Source: a virus
Strand: one strand, 5' to 3'
Length of the DNA stretch: 64,000 bases
IMG/VR virus record: IMGVR_UViG_3300009502_000047
Span: 1-64,000 of that record
Shown in pieces: positions 48,980-58,187 of the stretch; the first letter of the stretch is position 1; every line of letters begins with the position of its first letter. Both the position numbers and the translations under genes were made by a program. A model generated the notes under the pieces. It saw only the letters and a list, made by a program, of their open reading frames with translations, did no database searches and had not been told where the DNA came from.

Positions 48980-51900
48980 CAATGACTCCATATTTATCTG
49001 GGAGGATTCCACCTATAAGTTGGATAGAGGAAAACCCATAATTTATATTTATGGACGGAATTACCATGACCCAACCATCACCCGAGAATTCAAAGTCAAA
49101 GGTTTCAAACCCTATTTCTACGTACCAGACGACACTGCTGTCATTCTACCCTCAGTTACTTTCAGAGGAGAAGTCAGACAGGATGCCCTTGGGCGTAAAG
49201 TACGGAAAGTCTACACAGGTATGCCATCTGACGTCTCAAGATTGCGAGAGTTGTATGAATGGACAGACGAAGCCGACATCCTCTTCGATAAGCGCTTCGT
49301 CATTGATAAAAAAATCAACTATTCCTTCAGAGTATCAGAGAGTGATGAACTTACACCCGTCACAGTCGAAACTCCTCTAATCCCAAGAGTTTGTTTTTTC
49401 GACATTGAAGTCAGGGCACCCTACGGTATAGTCCCACTCCCTGACTTTGCCAATTATCCCATAGTCACTATCCAGTGCATGGACAGCTACACGAAGAAGA
49501 TAACCATATTTACTATCGACATGCCCAAGATAGCAGATGACCAAGTAGCCTGCAAAGACGAACGTGAGTTACTAAAGTCCTTTTCCACATACGTAAGCCA
49601 CATGGACTTTGATAGTCTATCAGGATGGTGGAGCAATGCCTATGATTTACCATACATCATCCATAGAGCTAAAAATCTAAACCAAGGAATAACCAGTTTA
49701 TCTCGTCTTGGTGTACAACCTACCTGCAAACCCATCGAAGGTAGCCGTGAGTATTTTGTAAAGATAACAGGCAGACAGTGTCTTGACATGCTCGCAGCCT
49801 ACAAGAAGATATCAGCTGGCAAATCTGAACTAGATGACTACGGCCTTAAAACAGTTTCCAAATCCTATGGTTTTGCCTACACAGACTACGGTGCCAACAT
49901 TGATGAGCTATATAACAGTGGTAAATATGAAACTTTACTAGAGTACTGTCGTAACGATGTTCGTGCCCTAGACATAATAGATACCAAAGAAGGTATGTTT
50001 GAATTCTTTGAAGGAATGAGACATGTAGCAGGCATTAAACTAGAAGAGACCCTAATGAACTCCCGAGTTATCGAGAGTTTAATCATGCGAAATGGCATCA
50101 AACCAATGCCCACCAAACGACATGTCACTACAGGAATAGAGAAATTTGAAGGTGCCTTGGTAGTAGACCCAATCATCGGCCTACACTCCAACGTAGGTAC
50201 CTTTGATGCTACTGCCTTATACCCAACCATCATGCTTGGTCTCAACATCAGTCCCGATATAGATGGAATCGTAGTCAAAACCCTCTCAATAGCAGTAGAT
50301 GAACGTGAGAAGCTGAGGAAGTATCGTAATGAAACTGGTGATAACTCCAAGAAGTCTAAAGAAAACATCTGGAAGTTTATTGCCAACAGTTTCTACGGAG
50401 TCATAGGCTGGGATAAATTTCGATTATACAATGTCGAACAGGCTGCCTTGGTTACAAAGACTGGACGAGACCTAAATGTCTTCCTACAGACCTGTGCAGT
50501 TGATAAGGGTAAGACTGTTGTTGCTGGTGATAGTATAATAGGATCAACTAAAGTTTCAATTAATGGTAAATTAATTCCAATTGAACAATTGTTTACCAAT
50601 GTTTCATATTCATGCCCAAATGGTAAAGAATATTGTAAACTAACAGATACTTATGCAGATACTATTGATTCAAATGGAAATCATAGAATATCTAATGTGC
50701 CCTATGTTATGAGGCATAAAACAAATAAAAAACTCTATAAAATATCATTTAACAACACACAATCTCTAACTGTCACCGAAGATCATTGTATATTTGGTTT
50801 ATTAAATAAATCAATTATATGTGTAGAACCTATTGAATTAGGTAAAACAGTTAAATCACTTATTTATCAAAAACATCAATTATCTACATCTCTTATATCC
50901 AGCAATTATCCTATTGAGTTAGTAAAGTTATTGGGATATTATGTAGGAAATGGATGTATAGATTATAAAAAAGAAAAACCCATTGGTATAATGATTGCAA
51001 CTGGAAATGATACAGATGAAATACTAAAAAAAATAATAAATCCTCTTATTAACTTGGGATTTATAGATAGAGTTGCAATAAAAAATAATAAAGGTGACAT
51101 CAGGATATATGGTAAGATTACCTCTTTAATATATAATTTATTTGGACAATCCAAACATGTAATACCTGATTTTATATGGGAAGATACCTGTGAAAATAAA
51201 GCAGCATTTATTAGTGGATTTTTTAGTGCAGATGGTACTGTATTATCACGTAATAACAAACCAATTATACGTGCTACTCAAATTAATCAGGAATTCCTAA
51301 TTAATTTACAGAATCTACTTTTACATGTAGGTATTTCATCTACAGTATTTAGAGATAATACCCCAAATTCTTATAAGGGTAAAACATCAGGTACCATAAA
51401 TTATATATTATATATTAAAGATACATCTGATTTTACATCTAATGTACAATTTATCCAAGAACGTAAAAATAAAAAGACATTAAATTGTACACTAACTAAT
51501 CGTAATTATTCATTGGTAACAATAAAATCAATAGAGATGATTGACAATTATAACGATTATGTATATGATATAGAAGTTAAAGATACCCATAGATTTTTTG
51601 CTAATTTTATATTAGTACATAATACTGACTCTGTACTCGTAAAACCTATTAACTCTGCAGATGAAGGTTTACAACTTCAGCAGTTCATGAATGATCAGCT
51701 TCGGGACATCTTCACTCCTAGTATCAACTCCACCCATATCTTCACTGTAAAATTTGAGAAGTTATATTCCAGAATATTCTTCAAAACAACAGTCAATTCA
51801 AAGAAAGCAGCTAAGAAGAGATATGCAGGTCAAGTAGTGTGGGATGAAGGAGTTACATGTAACAAACTATCATTCTCTGGCAACGAGCTAAAAAGAAGTG

Positions 51901-52337
51901 ATCAGGCAATCTTATCCAAGAGAATAGTTAAGTCCTTTTTAGATACACTTCTCATGGAAGGTGATGTAGATAAAGCAGTTAATCTAGTCCGTAAAGCCTA
52001 TCAGGATGTATCATCAGGTAGTATCTCAGTCCATGACATCTCAATACCTAGAGACATCAAAGCATCTAATCACAATGATCCATGGAGCCGTGGTCTAAAA
52101 GTCTTAAACGAAGAGTACCATGAGACAATACCAGCTGGTGTTAAGCCCCGTGTATTATATCTTCTCCATGACAAAACTGTAGTCATACATCCCGAATTAA
52201 ATCTATCTGGTCTCCAGATTGACTACAAATTAACTGCCAACAAAGTCATTGAAAAGAAAATGAAGTCCTACATAGAATCTTTAGGATACACATGGAATAA
52301 CATAGTCCATGGACAAAAAAATCTATTCGACTTTTAA
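48939..52337 (+). CDS. polB: Family B DNA polymerase with intein in motif C
   Basis: A 1132-residue precursor from ATG 48939 (a TTG precedes it); spliced length about 768. Exonuclease: Exo I CFFDIEV (D155, E157), Exo II WWSNAYDLPY (N233, D236), Exo III YCRND (Y336, D340). Polymerase: motif A GTFDATALYPTIM (D423), motif B KFIANSFYGVIGW (K479), motif C rebuilt by splicing as AGD/TDSV, slightly divergent from YGDTDS. KKRYAGQVVWDEG is the thumb-proximal KKRY block. The intein spans residues 532-895. With the clamp encoded nearby, this is the viral replicase. Confidence 0.93.
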   Translation: MSDTSASVVSMVDDNDSIFIWEDSTYKLDRGKPIIYIYGRNYHDPTITREFKVKGFKPYFYVPDDTAVILPSVTFRGEVRQDALGRKVRKVYTGMPSDVSRLRELYEWTDEADILFDKRFVIDKKINYSFRVSESDELTPVTVETPLIPRVCFFDIEVRAPYGIVPLPDFANYPIVTIQCMDSYTKKITIFTIDMPKIADDQVACKDERELLKSFSTYVSHMDFDSLSGWWSNAYDLPYIIHRAKNLNQGITSLSRLGVQPTCKPIEGSREYFVKITGRQCLDMLAAYKKISAGKSELDDYGLKTVSKSYGFAYTDYGANIDELYNSGKYETLLEYCRNDVRALDIIDTKEGMFEFFEGMRHVAGIKLEETLMNSRVIESLIMRNGIKPMPTKRHVTTGIEKFEGALVVDPIIGLHSNVGTFDATALYPTIMLGLNISPDIDGIVVKTLSIAVDEREKLRKYRNETGDNSKKSKENIWKFIANSFYGVIGWDKFRLYNVEQAALVTKTGRDLNVFLQTCAVDKGKTVVAGDSIIGSTKVSINGKLIPIEQLFTNVSYSCPNGKEYCKLTDTYADTIDSNGNHRISNVPYVMRHKTNKKLYKISFNNTQSLTVTEDHCIFGLLNKSIICVEPIELGKTVKSLIYQKHQLSTSLISSNYPIELVKLLGYYVGNGCIDYKKEKPIGIMIATGNDTDEILKKIINPLINLGFIDRVAIKNNKGDIRIYGKITSLIYNLFGQSKHVIPDFIWEDTCENKAAFISGFFSADGTVLSRNNKPIIRATQINQEFLINLQNLLLHVGISSTVFRDNTPNSYKGKTSGTINYILYIKDTSDFTSNVQFIQERKNKKTLNCTLTNRNYSLVTIKSIEMIDNYNDYVYDIEVKDTHRFFANFILVHNTDSVLVKPINSADEGLQLQQFMNDQLRDIFTPSINSTHIFTVKFEKLYSRIFFKTTVNSKKAAKKRYAGQVVWDEGVTCNKLSFSGNELKRSDQAILSKRIVKSFLDTLLMEGDVDKAVNLVRKAYQDVSSGSISVHDISIPRDIKASNHNDPWSRGLKVLNEEYHETIPAGVKPRVLYLLHDKTVVIHPELNLSGLQIDYKLTANKVIEKKMKSYIESLGYTWNNIVHGQKNLFDF
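50532..51623 (+). other. PolB intein with degenerate endonuclease
   Basis: 364 residues, starting with Ser (SIIGSTKVS), ending VHN, followed by Thr of TDSV. Block B TVTEDHCIF lies near residue 612. LAGLIDADG motif 1 is KLLGYYVGNGCI, with Asn671 where the catalytic Asp belongs; motif 2 SGFFSADGTV keeps Asp765. The endonuclease is therefore probably weakened or dead. Codons are much more AT-rich than the flanking polymerase. Confidence 0.92.
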
Positions 52338-52351
52338 ATAAAGGAGATAAA

Positions 52352-52507
52352 ATGTTACCTATGGCACCACTATGCCCTTACAGAAACTGGTCAGCGTGTT
52401 TACGAGACCTATGTATCGCCTATTACACAACCAAAAAGGTAAACAAAAATGCAGAACCCGACACCATAGTTCACTGCAAGTTTATCGACAAAGGAGTTAA
52501 GCCATGA
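52352..52507 (+). CDS. Small Cys protein with CPYRNW motif
   Basis: A 51-residue protein with AAGGAGATAAA before ATG 52352. APLCPYRNWSACLRDLCIAY, later DTIVHCKFIDKG: four Cys (CP...C...C...C). CPYRNW matches CPYNNW of the 16-residue peptide at 39848, and the CP-Y start recalls other members of the small zinc family. Its TGA overlaps the ThyA start. Confidence 0.6.
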   Translation: MLPMAPLCPYRNWSACLRDLCIAYYTTKKVNKNAEPDTIVHCKFIDKGVKP

Positions 52508-53157
52508 CATTTTTTGTTAAAACACTGGCAGAAGCCCACGATTTAGCAGTAAAACGAGTAATTCTTGATGGTATTCACATTACCACCGAGAACAATGAAG
52601 AGACTATTGAATTACCTTACAGTTTCCAAGTTATAATTAGCCATCCACTAATATATCCACAAACATCACCCGGATTTACCAAGTATGGCCCAGCATTTCT
52701 AACTGCCTACACCAAAAAGGTAATGGACATGACTCCCAATAAAAATGATGGGAGTGATGCCTCATACACCTACGGAAACAGATTACGTGAATATACAACC
52801 ATTGACCAAATAGAAACAACCATCACCAAACTAAATAAGAGCCCAAGGACAAGACGGGCAATCATGCACACATGGAGAGTAGCACAGGACATATATTCCC
52901 CGGAGCCTCCCTGCATGCAGACTGTTCAATTAACCATCCGAGATGGTAAACTAAACATGACAGTTTACTTCAGGAGCAACGACATGTTAATGGCCTACGG
53001 AGCCAACCTTTACGCTTTATCCCAGCTCCTTGCAAACATGGCAATTCAGACCAATACACTACCCGGACATCTTGAAACCATCTCATGTTGTCCTCACATC
53101 TATATAGAACGTGATAAAGACGAATTAAACGAGATGAGAAGGTATATCAATGTTTAA
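52504..53157 (+). CDS. thyA: Thymidylate synthase, archaeal ThyA type
   Basis: A 217-residue protein, the short length of archaeal ThyA. Nucleophile Cys in PPCMQTVQ; dUMP-binding segments SPRTRRAIMHTWRVA and VYFRSNDMLMAYGANLYALS, with Asn in GAN where dCMP hydroxymethylases have Asp, so dUMP is the likely substrate. It methylates dUMP to dTMP with methylene-tetrahydro-folate or -methanopterin. The dCMP deaminase at 59056 supplies dUMP. Overlaps PCNA by 8 bp. Confidence 0.85.
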   Translation: MTFFVKTLAEAHDLAVKRVILDGIHITTENNEETIELPYSFQVIISHPLIYPQTSPGFTKYGPAFLTAYTKKVMDMTPNKNDGSDASYTYGNRLREYTTIDQIETTITKLNKSPRTRRAIMHTWRVAQDIYSPEPPCMQTVQLTIRDGKLNMTVYFRSNDMLMAYGANLYALSQLLANMAIQTNTLPGHLETISCCPHIYIERDKDELNEMRRYINV

Positions 53158-53845
53158 GGAGACAGTTGATACAAAGTCCTTTCAACAATGGTTATCCAGT
53201 ATCTTTATCTTTAATAAATACCCAACTTTCAGGCCATCTCCCGAGGGTATTTACTGCCAAGCCGTAGACCCCAGTAACACCAGAGTTATCCATACAACCT
53301 TTAAAATCGACAATTTTACAACAGACTGGGAACCTTTCTCTCTTGACATCGAGAGATTAATCAAAGCAAAAACAACATCATCAACCATCGACATATCCAC
53401 AGCAGACAACGACTACATCTTTAAGATAGGTAGGTTGACCCTAACTATACGAAAGAACTTTGAAGTTAAACCCATCCAAAACATCCCATCGTTTGATTAT
53501 CAAGTCAAGATAACCAGTATAACACCAAAGGACTTTGTTGAGTTATTAAATACCTTCTCAATCATCAAAACAGATTCTGACAAAGCCATACGATTTGCCT
53601 ACGAAGATAAAGTCTTTACTGCAATAGCCATCCCAGATAAAACCATCAAATATGAGTTACCTACATCCTGTGAGATAACAGAGAGATATTCAAGTAAATT
53701 TTCTTTTGACTTAACCATGGATTTATCAGGTATAATAAAAGCAGCAGATAACTTAACCATCTACATAGACAATGACAAACCCATTACCTTTACTATGGGT
53801 AATTATACATCTATAATGGTAACACCCAGAATATCTGAGGACTGA
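53150..53845 (+). CDS. pcna: PCNA-type sliding clamp
   Basis: A 231-residue protein. The two-domain clamp pattern is visible: FKETVDTKSFQQWLSSIFIF, PEGIYCQAVDPSNTRVIHTT ('gi...aid.s....v.l'), the interdomain segment near residues 105-125 (IQNIPSFDYQVKITSITPKD), and the C-terminal strands FDLTMDLSGIIKAADNLTIY, then MGNYTSIMVTPRI. It is archaeal-type rather than a bacterial beta clamp. No clamp loader is seen, so host RFC probably loads it. Confidence 0.85.
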   Translation: MFKETVDTKSFQQWLSSIFIFNKYPTFRPSPEGIYCQAVDPSNTRVIHTTFKIDNFTTDWEPFSLDIERLIKAKTTSSTIDISTADNDYIFKIGRLTLTIRKNFEVKPIQNIPSFDYQVKITSITPKDFVELLNTFSIIKTDSDKAIRFAYEDKVFTAIAIPDKTIKYELPTSCEITERYSSKFSFDLTMDLSGIIKAADNLTIYIDNDKPITFTMGNYTSIMVTPRISED

Positions 53846-53854
53846 TGATTTATC

Positions 53855-54193
53855 ATGGCATTAAAAAAGATAACAGAAGAAGATAGATGCTACATTATCT
53901 ACGAAGGTAATAAAATATGGCGTATTCACTTAACCTACAAAGGAGTTCTAAATTCTTTTACAGAATTACATAACTACAAAGTTAAGATTTCAAAGACCGT
54001 ATTAGATGAAATAACCAAGCAATTAAACAACAACATACCTAGCTTTGAGATTAGAAATGATTTATTGAAAAAATCAGTTAAATTAAATGAAGAAATAAAA
54101 GAACCCATGAACGTAAACAGTAAAGACAACTTCCTATATCATGGGTCTACAAAAAGCAACTATCACTTTGAAGAACATGATTTAATGGGATGA
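53855..54193 (+). CDS. Protein of unknown function
   Basis: A 112-residue protein: RCYIIYEGNKIWRIHLTYKG, later VLDEITKQLNNNIPSFEIRN and a His-rich tail (YHGSTKSNYHFEEHD). Overlaps the next gene by 4 bp within the PCNA operon. Unrecognised. Confidence 0.45.
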   Translation: MALKKITEEDRCYIIYEGNKIWRIHLTYKGVLNSFTELHNYKVKISKTVLDEITKQLNNNIPSFEIRNDLLKKSVKLNEEIKEPMNVNSKDNFLYHGSTKSNYHFEEHDLMG

Positions 54194-54714
54194 TGTTTAT
54201 GACATTCAAAAACAAATATCTAAAGCATCTATCCTATATCATAACTCATAAATTCTGGGTCTTAATCTACTGTTTTAAACATGGCCTATATCTTCAGGGT
54301 ATATTGCATGACCTATCCAGATTTACACCCATTGAATTCATGGTATATGCCAAGACAAAGGTTGAACGTAACAGCACTGGTTACTATAATCCCAGCATTT
54401 TAAAGTATGCTTGGAATCACCATGCACATCACAACAAACATCATTGGCAATACTGGGTGACAATCGGAGACAACGGAACTCTGGACATCCTTAATATGCC
54501 CTTTAAATATGTAGTTGAGATGATTTGTGATTGGTATGGTGCAGGTAGAGCACAACACACCAATCCAACCGGAGACCCACAGGAACTGTTAAATTTCTAT
54601 ATGGAAAATGGTTTTAAATTCATAGTTACCTTTGAGACCAATGAGCTAATTAAGGAAGTAATAGCAAGAGAAATCAAAAGTACAAGAAAAGAAACATTTG
54701 GAGACATAGTTTAA
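54190..54714 (+). CDS. DUF5662-type protein
   Basis: A 174-residue protein. Family-like blocks: YIITHKFWVLIYCFKHGLYL, then LHDLSRFTPIEFMVYA, YAWNHHAHHNKHHWQYW and MPFKYVVEMICDWYGAG. Conserved His and Asp (HDLSRF, H.HHN.HHW, EMICDW) form a probable HD-like metal site. The function of this phage family is unknown to me; a nucleotide phosphohydrolase would suit the neighbourhood. ATG 54190, 54193 or 54199. Confidence 0.65.
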   Translation: MMFMTFKNKYLKHLSYIITHKFWVLIYCFKHGLYLQGILHDLSRFTPIEFMVYAKTKVERNSTGYYNPSILKYAWNHHAHHNKHHWQYWVTIGDNGTLDILNMPFKYVVEMICDWYGAGRAQHTNPTGDPQELLNFYMENGFKFIVTFETNELIKEVIAREIKSTRKETFGDIV

Positions 54715-54715
54715 C

Positions 54716-55006
54716 ATGATTACTTGGAAGGTTTACATTAAGAAGTTAGAGGAAGCCAGAAAGAGAATGGTAGTGGAAAATATGGATGATATGACAATGG
54801 GCATCTTTAAAGATGAAATTGAGATAGCACAGAAGGCAATGCGAAACAAAATATCCCCAGAAGACTTCTTACAAATATCTATTAATGAAGCATGTGGCAA
54901 AGCAACCAAATTATTGGAATTCAATGATATCTCAGAATACAAACTGTATTTAGTTAACTTCATAATTAAACTGTCAACCAGAAACAAAATTCTGGATAAG
55001 AGGTAG
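54716..55006 (+). CDS. Small helical protein
   Basis: A 96-residue helical protein: WKVYIKKLEEARKRMVVENM, later DEIEIAQKAMRNKISPEDFL and EYKLYLVNFIIKLSTRNKIL. No motif. One base after the DUF5662-like gene. Unrecognised. Confidence 0.45.
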   Translation: MITWKVYIKKLEEARKRMVVENMDDMTMGIFKDEIEIAQKAMRNKISPEDFLQISINEACGKATKLLEFNDISEYKLYLVNFIIKLSTRNKILDKR

Positions 55007-55016
55007 GTGGATAAAC

Positions 55017-55703
55017 TTGGTTTTAATTAGGAAATCAATGATAGAAGAATTTCATTTTTGTCCCTACAAATTCAAAAAGAGGTACATAGATGAGAGTATA
55101 GTTGACTTACCAAACCAATCCATGTTGATGGGTACTCGTTTTCATGAGGTAGCCGAGAAATTCTTTGACAATCACGAATCAGCCTTATGCTATGACTTCA
55201 CTAAACATTACAATAACCACGAAGTTAAGATGATAGACTGGTTTATGGACATGGAAATGAAGAGGTTAGCATGGCTTATAGACCAAGATAGACAGGAAGA
55301 ATGGATGCCGCTTCATCGTGAAGTAACCCTGACCAACGAGGAATTAAATATCACAGGGACAATTGACAGGGTAGACTGGATTGACAAGGAAAGGGGTATC
55401 ATCAGACTTGTAGAGTATAAGACAAGTAAGAAGGTGGATGATGCTTCATTACGCCGACAACTTGGTTTCTATTCGTACTTATACAACAATACCCTTAACA
55501 TGGGGAAAGTAGAGAAACTTAGATTAATCAATCCACGCCTTCAAGTTGTGATTGATTACGATGTACCCTCAGTGGAATCAATAATGAAACATGTGGATAA
55601 TTTAAAAGATTCAATGTTAAATAATAACTTTCCTCCCAAATGCAATCCAATCAAATTATCAACTTGTCGATGTTGTTCCCCTGATGAAGTACTTCCAGAT
55701 TAA
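55017..55703 (+). CDS. Cas4/RecB-like PD-(D/E)XK nuclease
   Basis: A 228-residue protein. The TTG start at 55017 is preferred because it keeps the conserved opening IRKSMIEEFHFCPYKFKKRY and has AGGTGG upstream; ATG 55038 would cut into it. Motifs: GTRFHEVAEKFF (H), TGTIDRVDWID (D), LVEYKTSKK (ExK) and RRQLGFYSYLYN (Qxxx(F/Y)). C15 with C209, C217 and CC at 219-220 could hold a 4Fe-4S cluster, as in Cas4. Probable 5'-3' exonuclease for recombination; there is no CRISPR array here. Confidence 0.8.
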   Translation: MVLIRKSMIEEFHFCPYKFKKRYIDESIVDLPNQSMLMGTRFHEVAEKFFDNHESALCYDFTKHYNNHEVKMIDWFMDMEMKRLAWLIDQDRQEEWMPLHREVTLTNEELNITGTIDRVDWIDKERGIIRLVEYKTSKKVDDASLRRQLGFYSYLYNNTLNMGKVEKLRLINPRLQVVIDYDVPSVESIMKHVDNLKDSMLNNNFPPKCNPIKLSTCRCCSPDEVLPD

Positions 55704-55723
55704 CTTAGATAGAAGGATAAACC

Positions 55724-55849
55724 ATGACACTTGAACATTTACTTTTGGAAAAGTTAGATTACATTGAGCATGAACTTCACTTAGTTAAATGTGAATTAGC
55801 CGCAGTACGTGGTACATTGGATAATCATCATGACGAAAACAGGACGTAA
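55724..55849 (+). CDS. Small helical protein
   Basis: A 41-residue frame: MTLEHLLLEKLDYIEHELHL, then VKCELAAVRGTLDNHHDENR. A single amphipathic helix is likely, perhaps a coiled-coil partner. GAAGGATAAACC precedes the ATG. Overlaps the next gene by 20 bp. Confidence 0.45.
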   Translation: MTLEHLLLEKLDYIEHELHLVKCELAAVRGTLDNHHDENRT

Positions 55850-55964
55850 AATCTTCCTATTAGACTATAACATCTGTTTAAAAAAGAAGTTGGATGAAGG
55901 TTTGTCGGTAAAAGAAGCACAGGAGTTTTGTAATGAGCAACGTAGACGAAATATTAAAAGATAG
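55830..55964 (+). CDS. Small basic protein upstream of ribonucleotide reductase
   Basis: A 44-residue frame: MTKTGRKIFLLDYNICLKKK, then LDEGLSVKEAQEFCNEQRRR. 'L..GlS..eA..fC.e' looks like a small HTH or UBA-like helix set. Overlaps the reductase gene by 32 bp. Unrecognised. Confidence 0.45.
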   Translation: MTKTGRKIFLLDYNICLKKKLDEGLSVKEAQEFCNEQRRRNIKR

Positions 55965-58023
55965 ATATTATCAACCCGGAGAATCCTCTTGGAGTGATAT
56001 AGCCAAGAGAGTAAGTAACTTCATAGGTAACACTGAACTAGAACGTGAAATATTTTACAAGTTAATCAACGATAAAGTCTTCATACCAGCCTCACCTATT
56101 TTAATGAATGCAGGAACAGATGTCCCAATGCTATTTGCATGCTTCGGACTAACTCCGAATGATTCCATGGACTCAATCATGAAGACCATGGTTACCTCTG
56201 CGAAAATAATGAAGATGGGTGGTGGGATTGGTATTGACTGGTCTAGATTACGACCCGAAGGTGCTCCGGTAGGTTCAACAAATGGAACATCTTCAGGGCC
56301 AGTGTCCTTCATGAGTTTATTTAACGAAGTGATTGACGTAGTCAAACAGGCAGGGAAACGAAGAGGAGCAGGTATTAGTCTCTTGAGCATAGACCACCCT
56401 GACATCCCATCATTCATCCACTCAAAGCACACTGAAGGCAAATTTCCCAACTTCAACATCAGTGTTAAAATAACTGATGACTTTATGCATCATTTAGATG
56501 TCCCAGAAAATAAGCATAGATTGGATGCAATTGCCAAGGCCATGTGGGATAATGGTGAACCCGGCATTCTCTTCATCGACAACTACCTTAATTCCCTACC
56601 CATAGTATTATCAGAAAACGAAAATTTGGTCGCGAATCCATGCGGGGAGCAAGGATTGATCTCCAATATCGAAACGGGGGCAGGAGAATGCTGTTGTCTT
56701 GGTAGCATGGACATGAGCAAGATGGAATCAGAAGAGATGCTCCGTGATACAGTTAAGTGGTCAGTAACCTTCCTAGATAGGTGCATAGACAAAGCAATTT
56801 ATCCATCGCCCGAAATTGAGGAGATGCAAAAGTCATCAAGACGCATTGGTCTTGGTGAAATGGGCTGGGCAGACTACCTAATCGGATGTGGCATTAGATA
56901 TGGTAGTGAACGATGCATCAAAGAAATAACCATAATGAAAAAGATAATCAGGGATGCAGCATTCAAAGCATCAGCCGAATTAGCCAGAGAAGCAGATGAT
57001 ACCTTCCCATGGAACTACAGATTAAAGGAAGAAAGTGACTTTGGCTTCAGACGAAACATGCTTTTATCATCAATTGCTCCTACAGGTAGTATAGCCATCT
57101 TTGCAGGGTGCTCATGGGGAATCGAACCCATCACCAAGCTAGTCTATGACAGAAAGAATGCCATAGGTGAAGTAACCAAGAAAGTACATCCACTATTTCT
57201 CATAGAACTCCAGAAACTTGATCTGGATAACATAGATGAAGTAATTGACGAAGTTTACATCAAAGGTACGTGTCAACACATAACCAGTTTACCACAGAGT
57301 TTCCGTGATATCTTTGTATGTGCCACAGATGTCTTGCCATTCCAACACATTGACGTACAGGCTGCCTTTCAAAGTCTAACAGATACATCTATCAGCAAGA
57401 CCATAAACTGCCCAGCCTCGACAAGCGTAAGCGACATAGAATCCATGATTCACTATGGATGGTCAAAGGGGCTTAAAGGCTTCACAGTCATCAGGGAAGG
57501 AAGCAGGGAGGTAGTCTATACCCATGGTAGTTCTGGCATAGTAAAGAAAAATACAGGCCCCAACTACGTACGACCAATTGAATGCCCAGCCCGAAGGTAC
57601 ATCATGAAGGTAGGCTGTGGAACAATGTCCATAATCGTATCAGGTGACCCCCAAACCATGGAGGCCATAGAAGTTTATCTAATACCCATATCAGGTGGGG
57701 GATGTGCAGGGCACTGTGCCGGGGAAGGCATGACAATAAGCAATAGTCTACAATACGGAGTTCCTGCAGAAGTACTAACCAAATCATTACGTAAGGTAGT
57801 TTGCAAGGCTTGCATAGGAAAGGATGGATTAGATGCCAAGTCATGTCCAGATGCCATCGCATTAGCCCTAGACAAATTTACTAATGGTAAGGGAAAATTA
57901 TATACTGATCCATTACCTGTTCCATCAGTCAGTGACATATGCCCTAAATGCGGAACTATCCTGACAGTAATTGAGGGATGCATCAGTTGTACAGCATGTA
58001 ACGGATATTCAAGGTGTAGTTAA
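55933..58023 (+). CDS. nrdJ: Class II (B12-dependent) ribonucleotide reductase
   Basis: A 696-residue protein. Blocks: FIPASPILMNAGTDVPMLFA, then CFGLTPNDSMDSI; MKMGGGIGIDWSRLRPEGAP; KRRGAGISLLSIDHPDI; NPCGEQG near residue 235; SSIAPTGSIAIFAGCSWGIE; SKTINCPASTSV. The C-terminus has the redox/zinc-type tail (CPKCGTILTVIEGC... CTAC). Absence of a partner subunit or activase and the NrdJ-like block order support the adenosylcobalamin class. It reduces ribonucleotides for viral DNA synthesis, without an oxygen requirement. Confidence 0.88.
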   Translation: MSNVDEILKDRYYQPGESSWSDIAKRVSNFIGNTELEREIFYKLINDKVFIPASPILMNAGTDVPMLFACFGLTPNDSMDSIMKTMVTSAKIMKMGGGIGIDWSRLRPEGAPVGSTNGTSSGPVSFMSLFNEVIDVVKQAGKRRGAGISLLSIDHPDIPSFIHSKHTEGKFPNFNISVKITDDFMHHLDVPENKHRLDAIAKAMWDNGEPGILFIDNYLNSLPIVLSENENLVANPCGEQGLISNIETGAGECCCLGSMDMSKMESEEMLRDTVKWSVTFLDRCIDKAIYPSPEIEEMQKSSRRIGLGEMGWADYLIGCGIRYGSERCIKEITIMKKIIRDAAFKASAELAREADDTFPWNYRLKEESDFGFRRNMLLSSIAPTGSIAIFAGCSWGIEPITKLVYDRKNAIGEVTKKVHPLFLIELQKLDLDNIDEVIDEVYIKGTCQHITSLPQSFRDIFVCATDVLPFQHIDVQAAFQSLTDTSISKTINCPASTSVSDIESMIHYGWSKGLKGFTVIREGSREVVYTHGSSGIVKKNTGPNYVRPIECPARRYIMKVGCGTMSIIVSGDPQTMEAIEVYLIPISGGGCAGHCAGEGMTISNSLQYGVPAEVLTKSLRKVVCKACIGKDGLDAKSCPDAIALALDKFTNGKGKLYTDPLPVPSVSDICPKCGTILTVIEGCISCTACNGYSRCS

Positions 58024-58187
58024 TGAATGAAATAACAGAAGAAATTAATAAAGCAATGGTTAAATTTAGTAATTTAACATTTCCCGAGATTCTTGGGATG
58101 CTCTTTGAAATGTATGATGAGGATTTATTTGGTATGACCAACCTGGAATTTGTGGGTGCATTAGATGGTTTTCAGCAAATTTACTAA
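58023..58187 (+). CDS. Small acidic helical protein
   Basis: A 54-residue protein: MNEITEEINKAMVKFSNLTF, then PEILGMLFEMYDEDLFGMTN. Starts within the reductase stop (TAATG) and overlaps the next gene by 23 bp. Unrecognised. Confidence 0.5.
   Translation: MNEITEEINKAMVKFSNLTFPEILGMLFEMYDEDLFGMTNLEFVGALDGFQQIY

Noticed and set aside
55017-55703. Cas4-like protein as part of a CRISPR-Cas locus
   Set aside because: No repeat-spacer array or other Cas gene is present; neighbours are replication and nucleotide genes.
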